From the NCBI GenBank assembly GCA_023412805.1, contig JAEZRM010000141.1, positions 1 to 50,968 of the forward strand: 50,968 bases of DNA, given 5' to 3'. Shown here piece after piece: positions 25,490-34,916 of the stretch. Source of the DNA: Pseudomonadota bacterium. Its GTDB lineage: Bacteria > Pseudomonadota > Alphaproteobacteria > Rhizobiales > Hyphomicrobiaceae. The notes below the pieces were generated by a model. That model made no database searches, was not told where the DNA came from, and saw only the letters and a program-made list of their open reading frames with translations. How positions within the stretch are numbered: the first letter of the stretch is position 1; every line of letters starts with the position of its first letter. The position numbers were made by a program, and so were the translations under genes.

Positions 25490-25514
25490 GGAACGCTACG
25501 TTGGCCGCCGCGTT
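25490..25514 (+). promoter_or_regulatory. EcfG-type promoter
   Basis: GGAAC (25490-25494), 16-base spacer, CGTT (25511-25514): exact. It ends 34 bases before the ATG at 25549, the common spacing in this window. Confidence 0.75.
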
Positions 25515-25548
25515 CTCTCGATCAACTGCAACTAGGGCGAGCCCACAC

Positions 25549-25799
25549 ATGAAGCTTCATCCGATCATCGCCGCAGCTTTGCTTCCAGCGGTATTGCGTT
25601 CGCTCAGACCGATGGTAAGCAGCAGCCCCCTACGACGGCTCCAGCCGAATCGAGCCACGCGCCAGGGCATGACGCTCAGACTGGCAAGCCGGAAAGCGGT
25701 GAGAAGGAGAACAACGATCTCGCGAGAAAGCAGGGGACGGATAGGAAGCCTCCGCAGGATCAAGGCACTCAGAAAGCGAAGTCGTCTATTTCGAAGTAG
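25549..25799 (+). pseudogene. small exported hydrophilic protein with one frameshift
   Basis: From the ATG the frame reads MKLHPIIAAALL, then a one-base change shifts the sense frame to ASSGIAFAQTDGKQQPPTTA and on to a glutamine-, lysine- and glycine-rich tail ending KAKSSISK at 25799. Rejoined, it is a protein of about 83 residues with a signal peptide cut near AFAQ. No named family. With its exact EcfG promoter it was probably a periplasmic general-stress protein. Error or real mutation cannot be told. Confidence 0.62.
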
Positions 25800-25902
25800 C
25801 GCGCACGAAGTGTTTGACAGAGGCCTTAACTCTCACGGATAGCGTGGCCACGGATAGCCTGGACCTCGCTGGCCTACCTCAAAGTAGCCCGGGCTCTTCG
25901 GG

Positions 25903-26250
25903 CTAGATCGGGTCGAGCAGGTCAGCCTCTTGGTTGCGCACGTTGTTCACGCGCGTCGAGACCGGCCAGATTTTCATGAGGTCGCTCGCGAAAGGCAAGA
26001 TGAGATCCGCTGGATCGGGGGGGACCTCTTCGACAGGCACGAGGCAGCGCCGAGAGCGATACGCGCCACGAAACATACCGTTAGTTTTGAGCTCGGCGTT
26101 GGCGGGCACTTCGTCCATTCCGTCACATTGCTGTCGTGTCGCGTCGCCCCGCCTCAAGACGTAGCAACGCGGAATGGGCACACGACGAAGAGGCGAATTG
26201 AGTGGCTCAACGATCGACAGCCGGTCGCCTCATCAGGCGGCGCTCAGCTG
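25903..26250 (-). pseudogene. SRAP (YedK/HMCES-type) protein remnant with internal deletion
   Basis: On the minus strand MFRGAYRSRRCLVP matches the middle of SRAP proteins, and LMKIWPVSTRVNNV then LLDPI match their C-terminal end. About 80-100 residues between them and the catalytic N-terminal cysteine are missing. SRAP proteins crosslink to abasic sites in single-stranded DNA; this copy cannot. Confidence 0.7.
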
Positions 26251-26411
26251 CGGATGAAGTAAGTTGGAGGCCGGGGCGGAACTCGCTGATTGAGCCTGCG
26301 TTGGAATCCTAAGATCGCACCCCAGCAGCGGTCGAAGCCCGGGGGGTGAACTTTTCGTACGCCACTCCAGAAGCTCGTCGCCGGGCAATCCTCTAGGCAA
26401 GGCCCCACATT

Positions 26412-26705
26412 ATGAGAGATGCATCCCACATGATCCTCTCGTCTGGCGATGAAGACGCGACGCCAGCGTTTCTGTTTGTCAGTCGCGACGATCCTGAGAC
26501 CTATGCGGTCAGTCGCGATCCTGAAGGCGGGAACTTGCCCAGCAAGGGAGCGGAGAGTGGGTGGGCCCATCAAGGGCAGTTCTCGCTTGGAGTTCGTGAG
26601 GCCATGCCCGTGCACATCGCTCCGGAGCCAGTGCTGAGAGGCTTGGAGGCAAACGGATTTTATGTCTGGCGCGATGGCTCGAATCCTGAGGGTACGTCGC
26701 AATAG
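26412..26705 (+). CDS. conserved small protein of unknown function
   Basis: 97 residues. The C-terminal half (AMPVHIAPEPVLRGLEANGF, then YVWRDGSNPEGTSQ) strongly resembles an uncharacterised family common in Bradyrhizobium-like bacteria, as does VSRDPEGGNLPS in the middle. The stop lies 5 bases before the ligase remnant. Function unknown. Confidence 0.62.
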   Translation: MRDASHMILSSGDEDATPAFLFVSRDDPETYAVSRDPEGGNLPSKGAESGWAHQGQFSLGVREAMPVHIAPEPVLRGLEANGFYVWRDGSNPEGTSQ

Positions 26706-26710
26706 GCCGC

Positions 26711-27676
26711 ATGGCTACACCTGGCAAGCGAACGTCCACGCACAGATCGCCAGCACGTTTCATCGCTCGCGCATTCTCAGAAGCCGAGCCGGCGCCTTTC
26801 CCAGGTTTCGTGAAACCGCAGCTGGCAGCGCCTGACGGCAAAGCCGATCCGCCTCGACTGGATCCACGAGATCAAGTTCGACGGTTATCGCCTCCAAGGT
26901 CATCTCGTCGAGGGGCGGCCGGCACTAGTCACGCGTGGAGGCCATGACTGGACCTCACGCATGAAGTCACTCGCCCTGGCGCTGGAGCGTCTGCCGGCCA
27001 ATCATTTGGTCGTCGATGGAGAGGTGATCGTCCCCGACGGGAAGGGCGCCAGCGACTTTGACGCGCTCGAGATCGCCATGGGCCCCCGCGGCGGTCTGCG
27101 GACATGCTGTACTATCTCTTCGACATCATGCACCTCGACGGCTTTGATCTTCGCGCCGCTCCGCTCATGGATCGCAAGAGTGTGCTTAAGGAGCTGCTTC
27201 GAGGTGTCGGGCCTCCTACCGTTTACTCCGATCACATGGTTGAGGACGGCCAGAAGATGTTTCAGCACGCCTGCGAAATGGGCCTTGAGGGTGTCATCTC
27301 AAAGCGAGCGGAGGCGCCCTACCGATCGGGGCGAGGCGAGAGCTGGATCAAGGTGAAGTGCGTGACGCGCGAGACCTTCGTGATCATTGGATACACGCCT
27401 GAACGCAATGGCCTCGTGGCCTCCCTCCATCTGGCACGCAAGGAAGGCCGCGAGCTCACTTATGTCGGTAAAGTAGGCACCGGTTGGAGCATGGAGCAGA
27501 GCGCCAAGCTGCGTCAGAATCTCGAGGCGATAGAAGTGGACCAGCCACTGGTGGCGGTGCCGCGCCGGACGTGGAAATCAGTATGGGTGCAGCCGCAAAC
27601 TAAGGCTGCAGTCGAGTATCGTGCGATCACTGGAGCAGGGCTGCTCCGGCACGCTTTGTGGAAGGGCAATGGATAA
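26711..27676 (+). pseudogene. ATP-dependent DNA ligase, frameshifted copy
   Basis: Full-length homologue of the intact ligase at 41736-42701 in three frames: MATPGKRTSTHRSPARF to about 26840; then LDWIHEIKFDGYRLQG with the nucleotidyl lysine through ASDFDALEIAMGPRGG; then MLYYLFDIMHLDGFDL to GLLRHALWKGNG at 27676. At least two single-base frameshifts, near 26845 and 27100. Otherwise the sequence is well kept, so decay is recent or the indels are errors. Unlike the intact copy it has no kinase gene directly downstream. Confidence 0.82.
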
Positions 27677-27811
27677 CGGGAGCGGCTTTCCCCGTCACCT
27701 GCCTCGTGCATCATGGGGCGGTTTCCCCGCATGGCGCCCACTTGCAGAAGGCGCTGTGGCCCCCACGCGTACGCGTGCAGTGAAGCAACCTTGACTCGAC
27801 GGCATAATTGA

Positions 27812-27826
27812 GAACAAATAAGGAAC
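27812..27826 (+). promoter_or_regulatory. LexA (SOS) box of imuA-imuB-dnaE2
   Basis: GAAC-N7-GAAC (GAAC at 27812 and 27823), the reverse complement of the alphaproteobacterial LexA direct repeat GTTC-N7-GTTC. It lies 32 bases before the imuA ATG. Confidence 0.85.
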
Positions 27827-27858
27827 TTTGATATCCGTCGGAAGAGCAGTATCTCAAC

Positions 27859-28611
27859 GTGCAGTCCTCGCTTACCATCGCGTCCTTGCGCGCGCAGATT
27901 GAAAGGATCGGCAGTCGAAGCCGACGCGTGAAATCGGTCCTTCCGTTCGGAATTGCCGAGGTGGATGCACGGCTTCCGGACGGTGGGCTCGCTCTTGGCG
28001 CGCTTCATGAAGTCGCCGGTGGCGGGAACGGCGCCATTGACGGGGCGGCCGCGGCACTCTTCACCGCCGGTATCGCCGCACGCACTCAAGGCAGGATCTT
28101 GTGGTGCATTACGCGGCCGGACCTCTTCGCGCCCGCGATCGCTCAAGCCGGCCTCGCTCCCGATCGGGTTATCTATGTCGAGGCGGGTGACGACGCGACC
28201 GTACTCGCTTGCATGGAAGAAGGTCTGCGGCATGGCGGGCTTGGTGCTGTCGTAGCCGAAATCGCCCGCCTTTCCATGACAGCTTCGCGGCGCCTGCAGC
28301 TTGCCGCCGAGGGTACAGGATCGGTCGGCATAGCGCTCAGACGCTGGAGACGCCAGACGAATACCACCGATTTCGGCCAGGCTACGGCCGCAACGACGCG
28401 CTGGCGTGTTTCCGTAATGCCCTCGACGCCGTTACCGGTGCCCGGCATTGGCCGGCATCGCTGGCTGGTTGAATTGATCCGCGCCCGGGCAGGCGAAAGT
28501 GCGGATTTTGAACTGGAGGCGTGCGATGGCACGGGTCGTCTCGCTCTTCCTGCCGACGTGGCCGACCGACCGGGTGCGGCGGGCGAATGGCGACGCGGCG
28601 CCTCCGCCTGA
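27859..28611 (+). CDS. imuA: ImuA, RecA-like accessory protein of SOS mutagenesis
   Basis: 250 residues. ImuA works with ImuB and DnaE2 in SOS-induced error-prone translesion synthesis. RecA-like core features: VLPFGIAEVDARLPDGGLAL near residue 36, the GGGNGAIDGAAAALF segment, and RPDLFAPAIAQAGLAPDRVI. It lies under a LexA box, and its 3' end overlaps imuB by 86 bases, which forces tight coupling. A shorter imuA cannot be excluded but this frame is continuous. Confidence 0.88.
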   Translation: MQSSLTIASLRAQIERIGSRSRRVKSVLPFGIAEVDARLPDGGLALGALHEVAGGGNGAIDGAAAALFTAGIAARTQGRILWCITRPDLFAPAIAQAGLAPDRVIYVEAGDDATVLACMEEGLRHGGLGAVVAEIARLSMTASRRLQLAAEGTGSVGIALRRWRRQTNTTDFGQATAATTRWRVSVMPSTPLPVPGIGRHRWLVELIRARAGESADFELEACDGTGRLALPADVADRPGAAGEWRRGASA

Positions 28612-30046
28612 GGCACCCCTCGTTTTGATTGGGCGCGACAGGAACAGGCATGTTGTGCTGGCAGCGGACGCTGCCGCCCAGGCCGCCGGCCTTCGTGTCG
28701 GCATGCCTGCCACCAAGGCGCAGGTTCTCGTGCCCGGTCTCGTCGTGCAGGACGCGGAGCCGCTCGGCGATGCCCAGGCGCTGGACCGCCTCGCCGTGTG
28801 GCTCCTGCGCTTTGCGCCGATCGTCTCTCCCGACCCGCCAGACGGCGTCGTCATCGACACGACCGGCGCCGATCATCTTCACCGCGGCGAACAAGCCATG
28901 CTCGACGGCCTCATCGGGCGGCTCGCCATGTCCGGGATCGCCGCCAAGGGCGCGATCGCCGACACCTGGGGGGCGGCCCACGCTCTGGCGCGATATACAA
29001 GCGGCGCGATCATGATCGCGCCGTCCGGGCACGGCATTGGGCTGCTGGAGGTGTTACCGCTCTCGGCGCTGCGCATTCCCTCCGGTGTCGTCGCCTCCCT
29101 CAGAACCCTTGGCTTCGAGACGATCGGCGACCTCGTCGCACAACCGCGCGCGCCGCTCAGCCTGCGCTTCGGCCCGGAAATTGGCCGTCGACTAGACCAG
29201 GCCTTCGGCCACTTGGCCGAGCCGATCGAAACGATCCGGCCGGACGACCTCGTCGAGGTTCGCCGCCCTTTCGCCGAGCCAATCGCCGCCGCGGAAACCA
29301 TCGCCCGCTATATCGCCAAGCTCGTCGCCCAGCTCTGCAAGCGGCTGGAGGAGGGCGGTCTGGGCGCGCGCCGGCTCGACCTCATCTGCCACCGCGTCGA
29401 CAACCGTCCCCAAGCGGTGCGCGTCGGCATGGCCACGCCCGTTCGCGATGTGAAGCGCTTGACCCGCTTGCTTTGCGACAAGATAGCGACCATCGAGCCC
29501 GGTTTCGGCATCGAAGTTATGACGTTGGCCGCGAGCGCTGCCGAACCCCTCGAGCGAAAACAGACCGTCAGCTCCTCGATCGAAGAGGGCGCTACCGACG
29601 TCTCCGATCTCATCGACACGCTGATGAATCGGGTCGGCGAGCGTGCCCTTTACCGCTTGGCGCCTGTGGCAAGCGACGTCCCCGAGCGGTCCGTCTGCCG
29701 TATCCCGGCCATGGCTGCCGATACGGGAGCGACTTGGCCCAGCCATTGGCCACGTCCGTCGCGGCTATTGCCGCGCCCCGAGCCGGTGGAGACCGTAGCC
29801 CTGCTGCCGGACCATCCGCCGGTCTCCTTCACTTGGCGCGGCGTGCGGCGCCGCCTACGCCGCGGCGACGGACCGGAGCGTGTTTTTGGTGAATGGTGGA
29901 AGCGCGACGCCGAGCTTGTAGCCGTGCGCGACTATTTCCGGGTTGAGGACGACGCAGGTGAGCGCTTCTGGCTCTACCGCGCCGGCGACGGCGAGGACAC
30001 GGCCACAGGCTCCCACCGGTGGTTCATCCACGGCGTATTCGGATGA
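28526..30046 (+). CDS. imuB: ImuB, Y-family polymerase-like protein
   Basis: 506 residues from MARVVSLFLPTWPTDRVRR; CTGGAGG precedes the ATG. A Y-family DNA polymerase fold that in characterised systems lacks the catalytic acidic residues and serves as the hub linking DnaE2, ImuA and the beta clamp. Y-family features: AAQAAGLRVGMPATKAQ, TTGADHLHRGEQAML and a helix-hairpin-helix region (LSALRIPSGVVASLRTLGF). The stop overlaps the dnaE2 start by ATGA. Intact. Confidence 0.93.
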   Translation: MARVVSLFLPTWPTDRVRRANGDAAPPPEAPLVLIGRDRNRHVVLAADAAAQAAGLRVGMPATKAQVLVPGLVVQDAEPLGDAQALDRLAVWLLRFAPIVSPDPPDGVVIDTTGADHLHRGEQAMLDGLIGRLAMSGIAAKGAIADTWGAAHALARYTSGAIMIAPSGHGIGLLEVLPLSALRIPSGVVASLRTLGFETIGDLVAQPRAPLSLRFGPEIGRRLDQAFGHLAEPIETIRPDDLVEVRRPFAEPIAAAETIARYIAKLVAQLCKRLEEGGLGARRLDLICHRVDNRPQAVRVGMATPVRDVKRLTRLLCDKIATIEPGFGIEVMTLAASAAEPLERKQTVSSSIEEGATDVSDLIDTLMNRVGERALYRLAPVASDVPERSVCRIPAMAADTGATWPSHWPRPSRLLPRPEPVETVALLPDHPPVSFTWRGVRRRLRRGDGPERVFGEWWKRDAELVAVRDYFRVEDDAGERFWLYRAGDGEDTATGSHRWFIHGVFG

Positions 30047-33000
30047 GCCAGCCACGCTATGTCGAACTGCAGGTGACCTCGCACTTCAGCTTTCTGCGCG
30101 GCGCGTCGTCCTGCGAAGAGCTGTTCGCCCGGGCGGCGCTGGTTCGTATCGAGGCGCTTGCCGTCGTCGATCGCAATTCGCTCGCTGGCATCGTTCGCGC
30201 CCATGAGGCCGCCAAGACGACCGGCGTACGGCTGATCGTCGGCTGCCGGCTCGATCTCGCAGACGGACTGTCGGTGCTCGTCTACCCGATCGATCGTCCG
30301 TCCTATTCACGGCTTTGCCGGCTGCTGTCGCTCGGCAAGAAGCGCGGCGGCAAGGCCAAGTGTATCCTCGAATGGCTAGATCTCGTGGCCTATGGTGAAG
30401 GGCTGATCGCCGTCCTCGTTCCCGACCTCGCCGATGACGAGTGCGGGCTCCAGCTCCGCCGTCTGCGCGACGCATTCGGGGATAGAGCCCATCTCGCACT
30501 GACCTTGCGGCGCCGGCCTAACGACCAGCTTCGACTGCACGAGCTGGCGAATCTCGCCACCCAGTTGCGCGTGCCGACCGTGGTGACGAACGACGTCCTG
30601 TTCGATGGGCCTGGCCGCCGCATCCTTCAGGATGTGGTGACATGTATCCGTCACAACGTCACCATCGACGCACTCGGCGATCTGCGCGAGCGGCACGCTG
30701 ACCGCTACCTCAAGCCGGCTGATGAAATGCACCGGCTGTTCAGCCGCTATCCCGAGGCGCTCGCCCGCACGCTCCAGATCGCCGACCGTTGTCGCTTCAG
30801 CCTGGACGAGCTCGCCTACCAGTATCCCGAAGAACGCGATGATCCGGCGCTCACGCCGCAAGAGACGTTGGCGAAACTCACTTGGGAGGGAGCGGCCGAG
30901 CGCTATCCGGAGGGCGTGCCCGACAGCGTAACCGCCGCGCTCCGACACGAGCTGCGACTGATCGAGAAGCTTGACTACGCGCCATACTTCCTGACAGTGA
31001 ACTCCATCGTCCGCTTCGCCCGCTCGAAGGACATTCTATGCCAGGGACGCGGATCGGCCGCTAACTCGGCCGTCTGCTATGTCCTCGGCATCACTTCGAT
31101 TGACCCGGGTCGCAGCGACCTCCTGTTCGAACGCTTCGTGAGTGAGGAGCGGCGCGAACCGCCCGACATCGACGTTGATTTCGAACATGAGCGACGCGAG
31201 ATCGTCATGCAGTGGGTGTTCGAGACCTATGGGCGCGACCATGCGGCCTTGTGCTCGACCGTCATCCGCTACCGCTCGAAAGGCGCCCTGCGCGACGTGG
31301 GCAAGGCGCTCGGCTTGCCCGAGGACCTGATCGGGACATTGTCCTCGCAGCTCTGGGCCTGGTCGAAGGAGGGCGTCGAGCAACGCCATGTCGAAGAACT
31401 GAACCTCAACATGAGTGACAGGCGACTGCGGCTGACGCTCGATCTCGCCCGCCAGCTCCATGGCGCGCCGCGCCACCTGTCACAGCATCCGGGCGGTTTC
31501 GTCCTGACCCATGACCGGCTCGACGACCTCGTGCCGATCGAGCCGGCCGCGATGGTCGACCGTCAAGTGATTGAATGGGACAAGGACGATATCGACGCGC
31601 TGAAGTTCATGAAGGTCGACGTGCTCGCCCTCGGCATGCTGACCTGCATGAAAAAGGGCCTCGATCTCTTAACCGAGCACAAGGGCATCCATCTCGATCT
31701 GGCGTCGATCCCGGCCGAGGATCCGCGCACCTACGCGATGATCCGCAAGGCCGATACGCTCGGCACATTCCAAATCGAGAGTCGCGCGCAGATGTCCATG
31801 CTGCCGCGTCTTAAACCCCGGACCTATTATGATCTCGTCGTTCAGGTCGCGATCGTTCGGCCCGGACCAATCCAGGGCGACATGGTCCATCCTTATCTGC
31901 GCCGGCGCGCGGGGTTGGAGCCAGTCCACTATCCCACGCCTGAGCTCGAAAAGGTGCTCGGCAAGACCCTCGGCGTACCGCTCTTTCAGGAGCAAGCGAT
32001 GAGGGTCGCGATCGAATGCGCGGGCTTCACACCTGGCGAAGCCGACATGCTCCGCAAGTCCATGGCCACCTTCAAATTCACTGGCGGCGTTTCAGCCTTC
32101 AAGGACAAGCTGATCGGAGGCATGGTCGATAAAGGCTACGAGCGAGGGTTCGCGGAAAAGACGTTCAGCCAACTCGAGGGTTTCGGCTCTTACGGATTTC
32201 CCGAAAGCCACGCAGCCTCTTTTGCACTGATTGCCTATGCCAGCGCATGGCTCAAATGCTGGCATCCCGACGTGTTCTGCGCGGCCTTGCTGAACAGCCA
32301 GCCTATGGGTTTTTACGCGCCGGCCCAAATCGTGCGCGACGCTCGTGATCACGGAGTTGAAATCCGGCCAGTGTGTGCCAACGCCTCTCGGTGGGACTGC
32401 ACGCTGGAGCCGACCGACGACGACAGATGCTTTGCCGTCCGGCTCGGCCTACGTATGGTCAAGGGCCTCGCAAATGCGCATGGCGCCGCGATTGTTGCAG
32501 GGCGCGCCGACCAGCCGTTCGCTTCAGTTGATGATCTTTGGCGCCGCGTAGGCGTCCCAGTCGAAGCGCTGACCCAGATTGCAGAGGCGGACGGCTTTCG
32601 GCCACCTTTCGGCTTGGTCCGCCGTGAGGCTCTATGGGCCATCAAGGCGCTGCGCGACGAGCCGCTGCCGTTGTTCGCGGCAGCCTCAGCGCGGGAGGCC
32701 GAGAATGTTCCTGAGATCAGAGAGCCACGAGTATCGCTGCGGCCGTTGACGGCCGGCGGCGAAGTGGTCGAGGACTACGGCCATGTCGGGCTTTCGCTCC
32801 GCAGCCATCCAGTCTCATTCCTGCGCGAGGATTTGCGTCGTCGGCGCATCGTGACGTGTCAGGAGGCGATGGAAGCCCGCGATGGCCGCTGGCTCGAGGC
32901 GGCCGGGATCGTGCTCGTCCGCCAGCGGCCGGGCAGCGCCAAGGGCGTCATGTTCATTACCCTTGAGGACGAGAGCGGGATCGCCAATCTGGTCGTTTGG

Positions 33001-33315
33001 CCGCAAACGTTTGAGAAGAACCGCCGCATCATTCTGTCAGCCGGCATGATCGCCGTGCGCGGGCGCGTCCAGCGTGAGGGAGAGGTCGTTCATCTTGTCG
33101 CTCAGGGCCTCACCGACCTGTCGGCCGAGCTCGCCAGCGTCGGCGAGCGGGACGGCGCCTTTCCGCTGCCGCATGGCCGCGGCGACGAGTTCCACCACGG
33201 CTCATCGACGCCTGATCCGCGCGGCCTACCTCCCAAGGGGTTGCGCACACGCGATATCTACATCCGCGATCTTCACCTCGACACCATCAAGGTCAAGACG
33301 CGGGATTTTCGATAG
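30043..33315 (+). CDS. dnaE2: error-prone DNA polymerase III alpha subunit DnaE2
   Basis: 1090 residues from MSQPRYVELQVTSHFSFLRG, the ATG sharing bases with the imuB stop. PHP domain at the N-terminus (SHFSFLRGASSCEELF), then the C-family palm with the catalytic aspartates in EPPDIDVDFEHERRE, thumb/fingers with SLHQ-type motifs, and a C-terminal OB fold (about 970-1060; VMFITLEDESGIANLVVW). It copies damaged templates with low fidelity after SOS induction. Length is normal, no damage. Third gene of the LexA-controlled cassette. Confidence 0.96.
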   Translation: MSQPRYVELQVTSHFSFLRGASSCEELFARAALVRIEALAVVDRNSLAGIVRAHEAAKTTGVRLIVGCRLDLADGLSVLVYPIDRPSYSRLCRLLSLGKKRGGKAKCILEWLDLVAYGEGLIAVLVPDLADDECGLQLRRLRDAFGDRAHLALTLRRRPNDQLRLHELANLATQLRVPTVVTNDVLFDGPGRRILQDVVTCIRHNVTIDALGDLRERHADRYLKPADEMHRLFSRYPEALARTLQIADRCRFSLDELAYQYPEERDDPALTPQETLAKLTWEGAAERYPEGVPDSVTAALRHELRLIEKLDYAPYFLTVNSIVRFARSKDILCQGRGSAANSAVCYVLGITSIDPGRSDLLFERFVSEERREPPDIDVDFEHERREIVMQWVFETYGRDHAALCSTVIRYRSKGALRDVGKALGLPEDLIGTLSSQLWAWSKEGVEQRHVEELNLNMSDRRLRLTLDLARQLHGAPRHLSQHPGGFVLTHDRLDDLVPIEPAAMVDRQVIEWDKDDIDALKFMKVDVLALGMLTCMKKGLDLLTEHKGIHLDLASIPAEDPRTYAMIRKADTLGTFQIESRAQMSMLPRLKPRTYYDLVVQVAIVRPGPIQGDMVHPYLRRRAGLEPVHYPTPELEKVLGKTLGVPLFQEQAMRVAIECAGFTPGEADMLRKSMATFKFTGGVSAFKDKLIGGMVDKGYERGFAEKTFSQLEGFGSYGFPESHAASFALIAYASAWLKCWHPDVFCAALLNSQPMGFYAPAQIVRDARDHGVEIRPVCANASRWDCTLEPTDDDRCFAVRLGLRMVKGLANAHGAAIVAGRADQPFASVDDLWRRVGVPVEALTQIAEADGFRPPFGLVRREALWAIKALRDEPLPLFAAASAREAENVPEIREPRVSLRPLTAGGEVVEDYGHVGLSLRSHPVSFLREDLRRRRIVTCQEAMEARDGRWLEAAGIVLVRQRPGSAKGVMFITLEDESGIANLVVWPQTFEKNRRIILSAGMIAVRGRVQREGEVVHLVAQGLTDLSAELASVGERDGAFPLPHGRGDEFHHGSSTPDPRGLPPKGLRTRDIYIRDLHLDTIKVKTRDFR

Positions 33316-33462
33316 CTGCCGCCGACTACGCTATCGCGCTGCCACGCTGCGAGAGTCAGCCGGCCTGCATTGCACGCGGGCGCGCGCAACTGGCTGATTG
33401 ATACTTGGCACGGGAAGCTCGCTGGGCTCCTCACGGAATTGCGGACGCCTATCGCGCATCAC

Positions 33463-33487
33463 GGAACCTGCCGCATACGCCCGCGTT
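33463..33487 (+). promoter_or_regulatory. EcfG-type promoter
   Basis: GGAAC (33463-33467), 16-base spacer, CGTT (33484-33487): exact. It ends 64 bases before the ATG at 33552. Confidence 0.75.
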
Positions 33488-33551
33488 ACCGAGCGCATAA
33501 CTCGTAGCGAGAGGTTCTAAGGATGGTCTGCTTTCCCAGCGAGGAAACAAG

Positions 33552-33791
33552 ATGATCGAGGCCCTTGAAGAAGAGCGCCTGACCCCGGCGCAGCGCCTTC
33601 ATCGGCGTTTCAATGAAGCGTCGGCTCGGGTGCGCGGATTGAAGAATCTAATCGCGATCCGGCGAGCGAGCGGCGAGGATTTCACGGCGCTGTGGCGTAC
33701 GCTGGAGCAGGTAGACGAGGAGGCGAAACTTGCTCACGCGGAGCTGGCAAAGCTCGGCCGTGAGCGCATTCTGTCGCGGATATCAAAGTGA
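33552..33791 (+). CDS. small coiled-coil protein of the HRRFNEA family
   Basis: 79 residues, AGGAAA upstream. The motif LHRRFNEASARVRGLKNLI, then ASGEDFTALWRTLEQVDEE and a helical end, links it to the proteins at 39575 and 39141 and to the remnant at 21668. Predicted as two long helices. Function unknown; EcfG control suggests stress. The stop overlaps the GTG of a proline-rich small gene. Confidence 0.72.
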   Translation: MIEALEEERLTPAQRLHRRFNEASARVRGLKNLIAIRRASGEDFTALWRTLEQVDEEAKLAHAELAKLGRERILSRISK

Positions 33792-33934
33792 GCCGTCCAC
33801 CAGACCCGTCGCCACCGATCGAAAAGCCTCCCGAGCCAATATCCGAGCCTATTCGCGATCCCATGCCTGGGAAACCAATGGAGCCACCGCCGCCCCGGCC
33901 GCCCGAACCAGTGCCGGAGAGGCCACGGCGGTAA
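33788..33934 (+). CDS. proline-rich 48-residue protein
   Basis: 48 residues, GTG start overlapping the previous stop (GTGA), so translation is coupled. 22 of 48 residues are proline by my count, in repeats such as SPPIEKPPEPISEP and PPPPRPPEPVPERP. No signal peptide or membrane segment. It should be extended and might serve as a binding ligand or linker. Too short and biased for homology. Confidence 0.5.
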   Translation: MSRPPDPSPPIEKPPEPISEPIRDPMPGKPMEPPPPRPPEPVPERPRR

Positions 33935-33954
33935 CAGGCGCCAAGAGAGTACCC

Positions 33955-34520
33955 GACGACTGCTTGAGCAGCTCTGCCGCCAGGTGCAATGACGTACCGA
34001 TCCCGACGTGAGCGTAGGTCAATTCGTCTGGCTTAGCCTTGGCATAGGCGATCAGATCGGCAACTGACGCGGCCGGAATGTTCGGGTGAACGACGAGCAC
34101 ATTTGGCGTGATTGCGACCTGCGATATCAGAACGAAATCCCTTGCTGGGTCGAACGTCAGCTTTTCGTATAGCCCCTGGTTTGTAACTAGAGCCGCATTG
34201 CCGCTTAGGAGCAATGTGTGCCCATCTGGCTCGGCCCGTGCCGTGCGGCTTGCCGCGATATTGCCGCCGGCACCAACCGCCGACTCGATGACAACCGGCC
34301 GGCCCAGTACTGGCTGAAGGCGATCCGCGAGCAAGCGCGCAAGAGTGTCCGGTGCAGTACCTGCAGGGAAGCCGACGACAAGCTTTACGGTTGACCGTGC
34401 GTACGTTGCCTGAGCCTGCGCGGGATCGACGCCACTCGTGAGAAATGAAGCGTTTGTAAGCATGAGGGTCACCGCCAATAGCGAGCGCTTTCCGAATGAG
34501 TTGAAGCTGCCATTTGATGT
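33955..34520 (-). pseudogene. truncated Bug/TctC-type periplasmic binding protein
   Basis: The minus strand reads SFLTSGVDPAQAQATYARS then VKLVVGFPAGTAPDTLARLL, GRPVVIESAVGAGGNIAA and TYAHVGIGTSLHLAAELLK: the first half of a tripartite tricarboxylate transporter binding protein with its secretion signal. Homology ends near 33955, about 150 residues short, and no good start codon is present. The transporter membrane genes are absent. A fragment left by rearrangement. Confidence 0.75.
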
Positions 34521-34865
34521 GCGCCAAGTTGATGCGGGCGGGCATGGGGCCACCCGGCCGCGCCGTATGGCCGCTGGCAGCGTGTAGAGCCTTCGCCGTC
34601 GCCGATGAGTTCGCCGCCTGCTCGGCCATCGACGATGGCTGGCAGATGATCGGTCCAATCATTGTGAATTTAAGCCTTCATCCCCAGCATTAGACGTGGC
34701 GGACGGGCGCGCGACTAACAGTGTGCGTCCCCCGTCCATTCATTTGTTCACCGTTCGCCCCGTTGATACCCAGTGACCTTGCCCCCTGAAGGTACTCGCG
34801 ATAACTGGACAGACGAGCTGGCGTGGCAACGTCGCACTTTGGGTATTGACTTGACTTGTGGACGC

Positions 34866-34880
34866 GAACATATAGTGAAC
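34866..34880 (+). promoter_or_regulatory. LexA (SOS) box of the radical SAM-UdgX pair
   Basis: GAACATATAGTGAAC: exact GAAC-N7-GAAC. TTGACT-like -35 sequences lie about 20 bases upstream and TATAGT inside the box could be the -10, so LexA would cover the promoter. The same 15-mer occurs at 38512-38526. The preceding gap 34663-34860 holds nothing else I recognise. Confidence 0.82.
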
Positions 34881-34916
34881 AAGATCAGATCTAAGGAGGA
34901 TGCTAAGATCGTCACC

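Noticed and set aside
26244..26702. 153-codon minus-strand frame
   Set aside because: Overlaps the better-supported small gene at 26412 and reads as a shadow.
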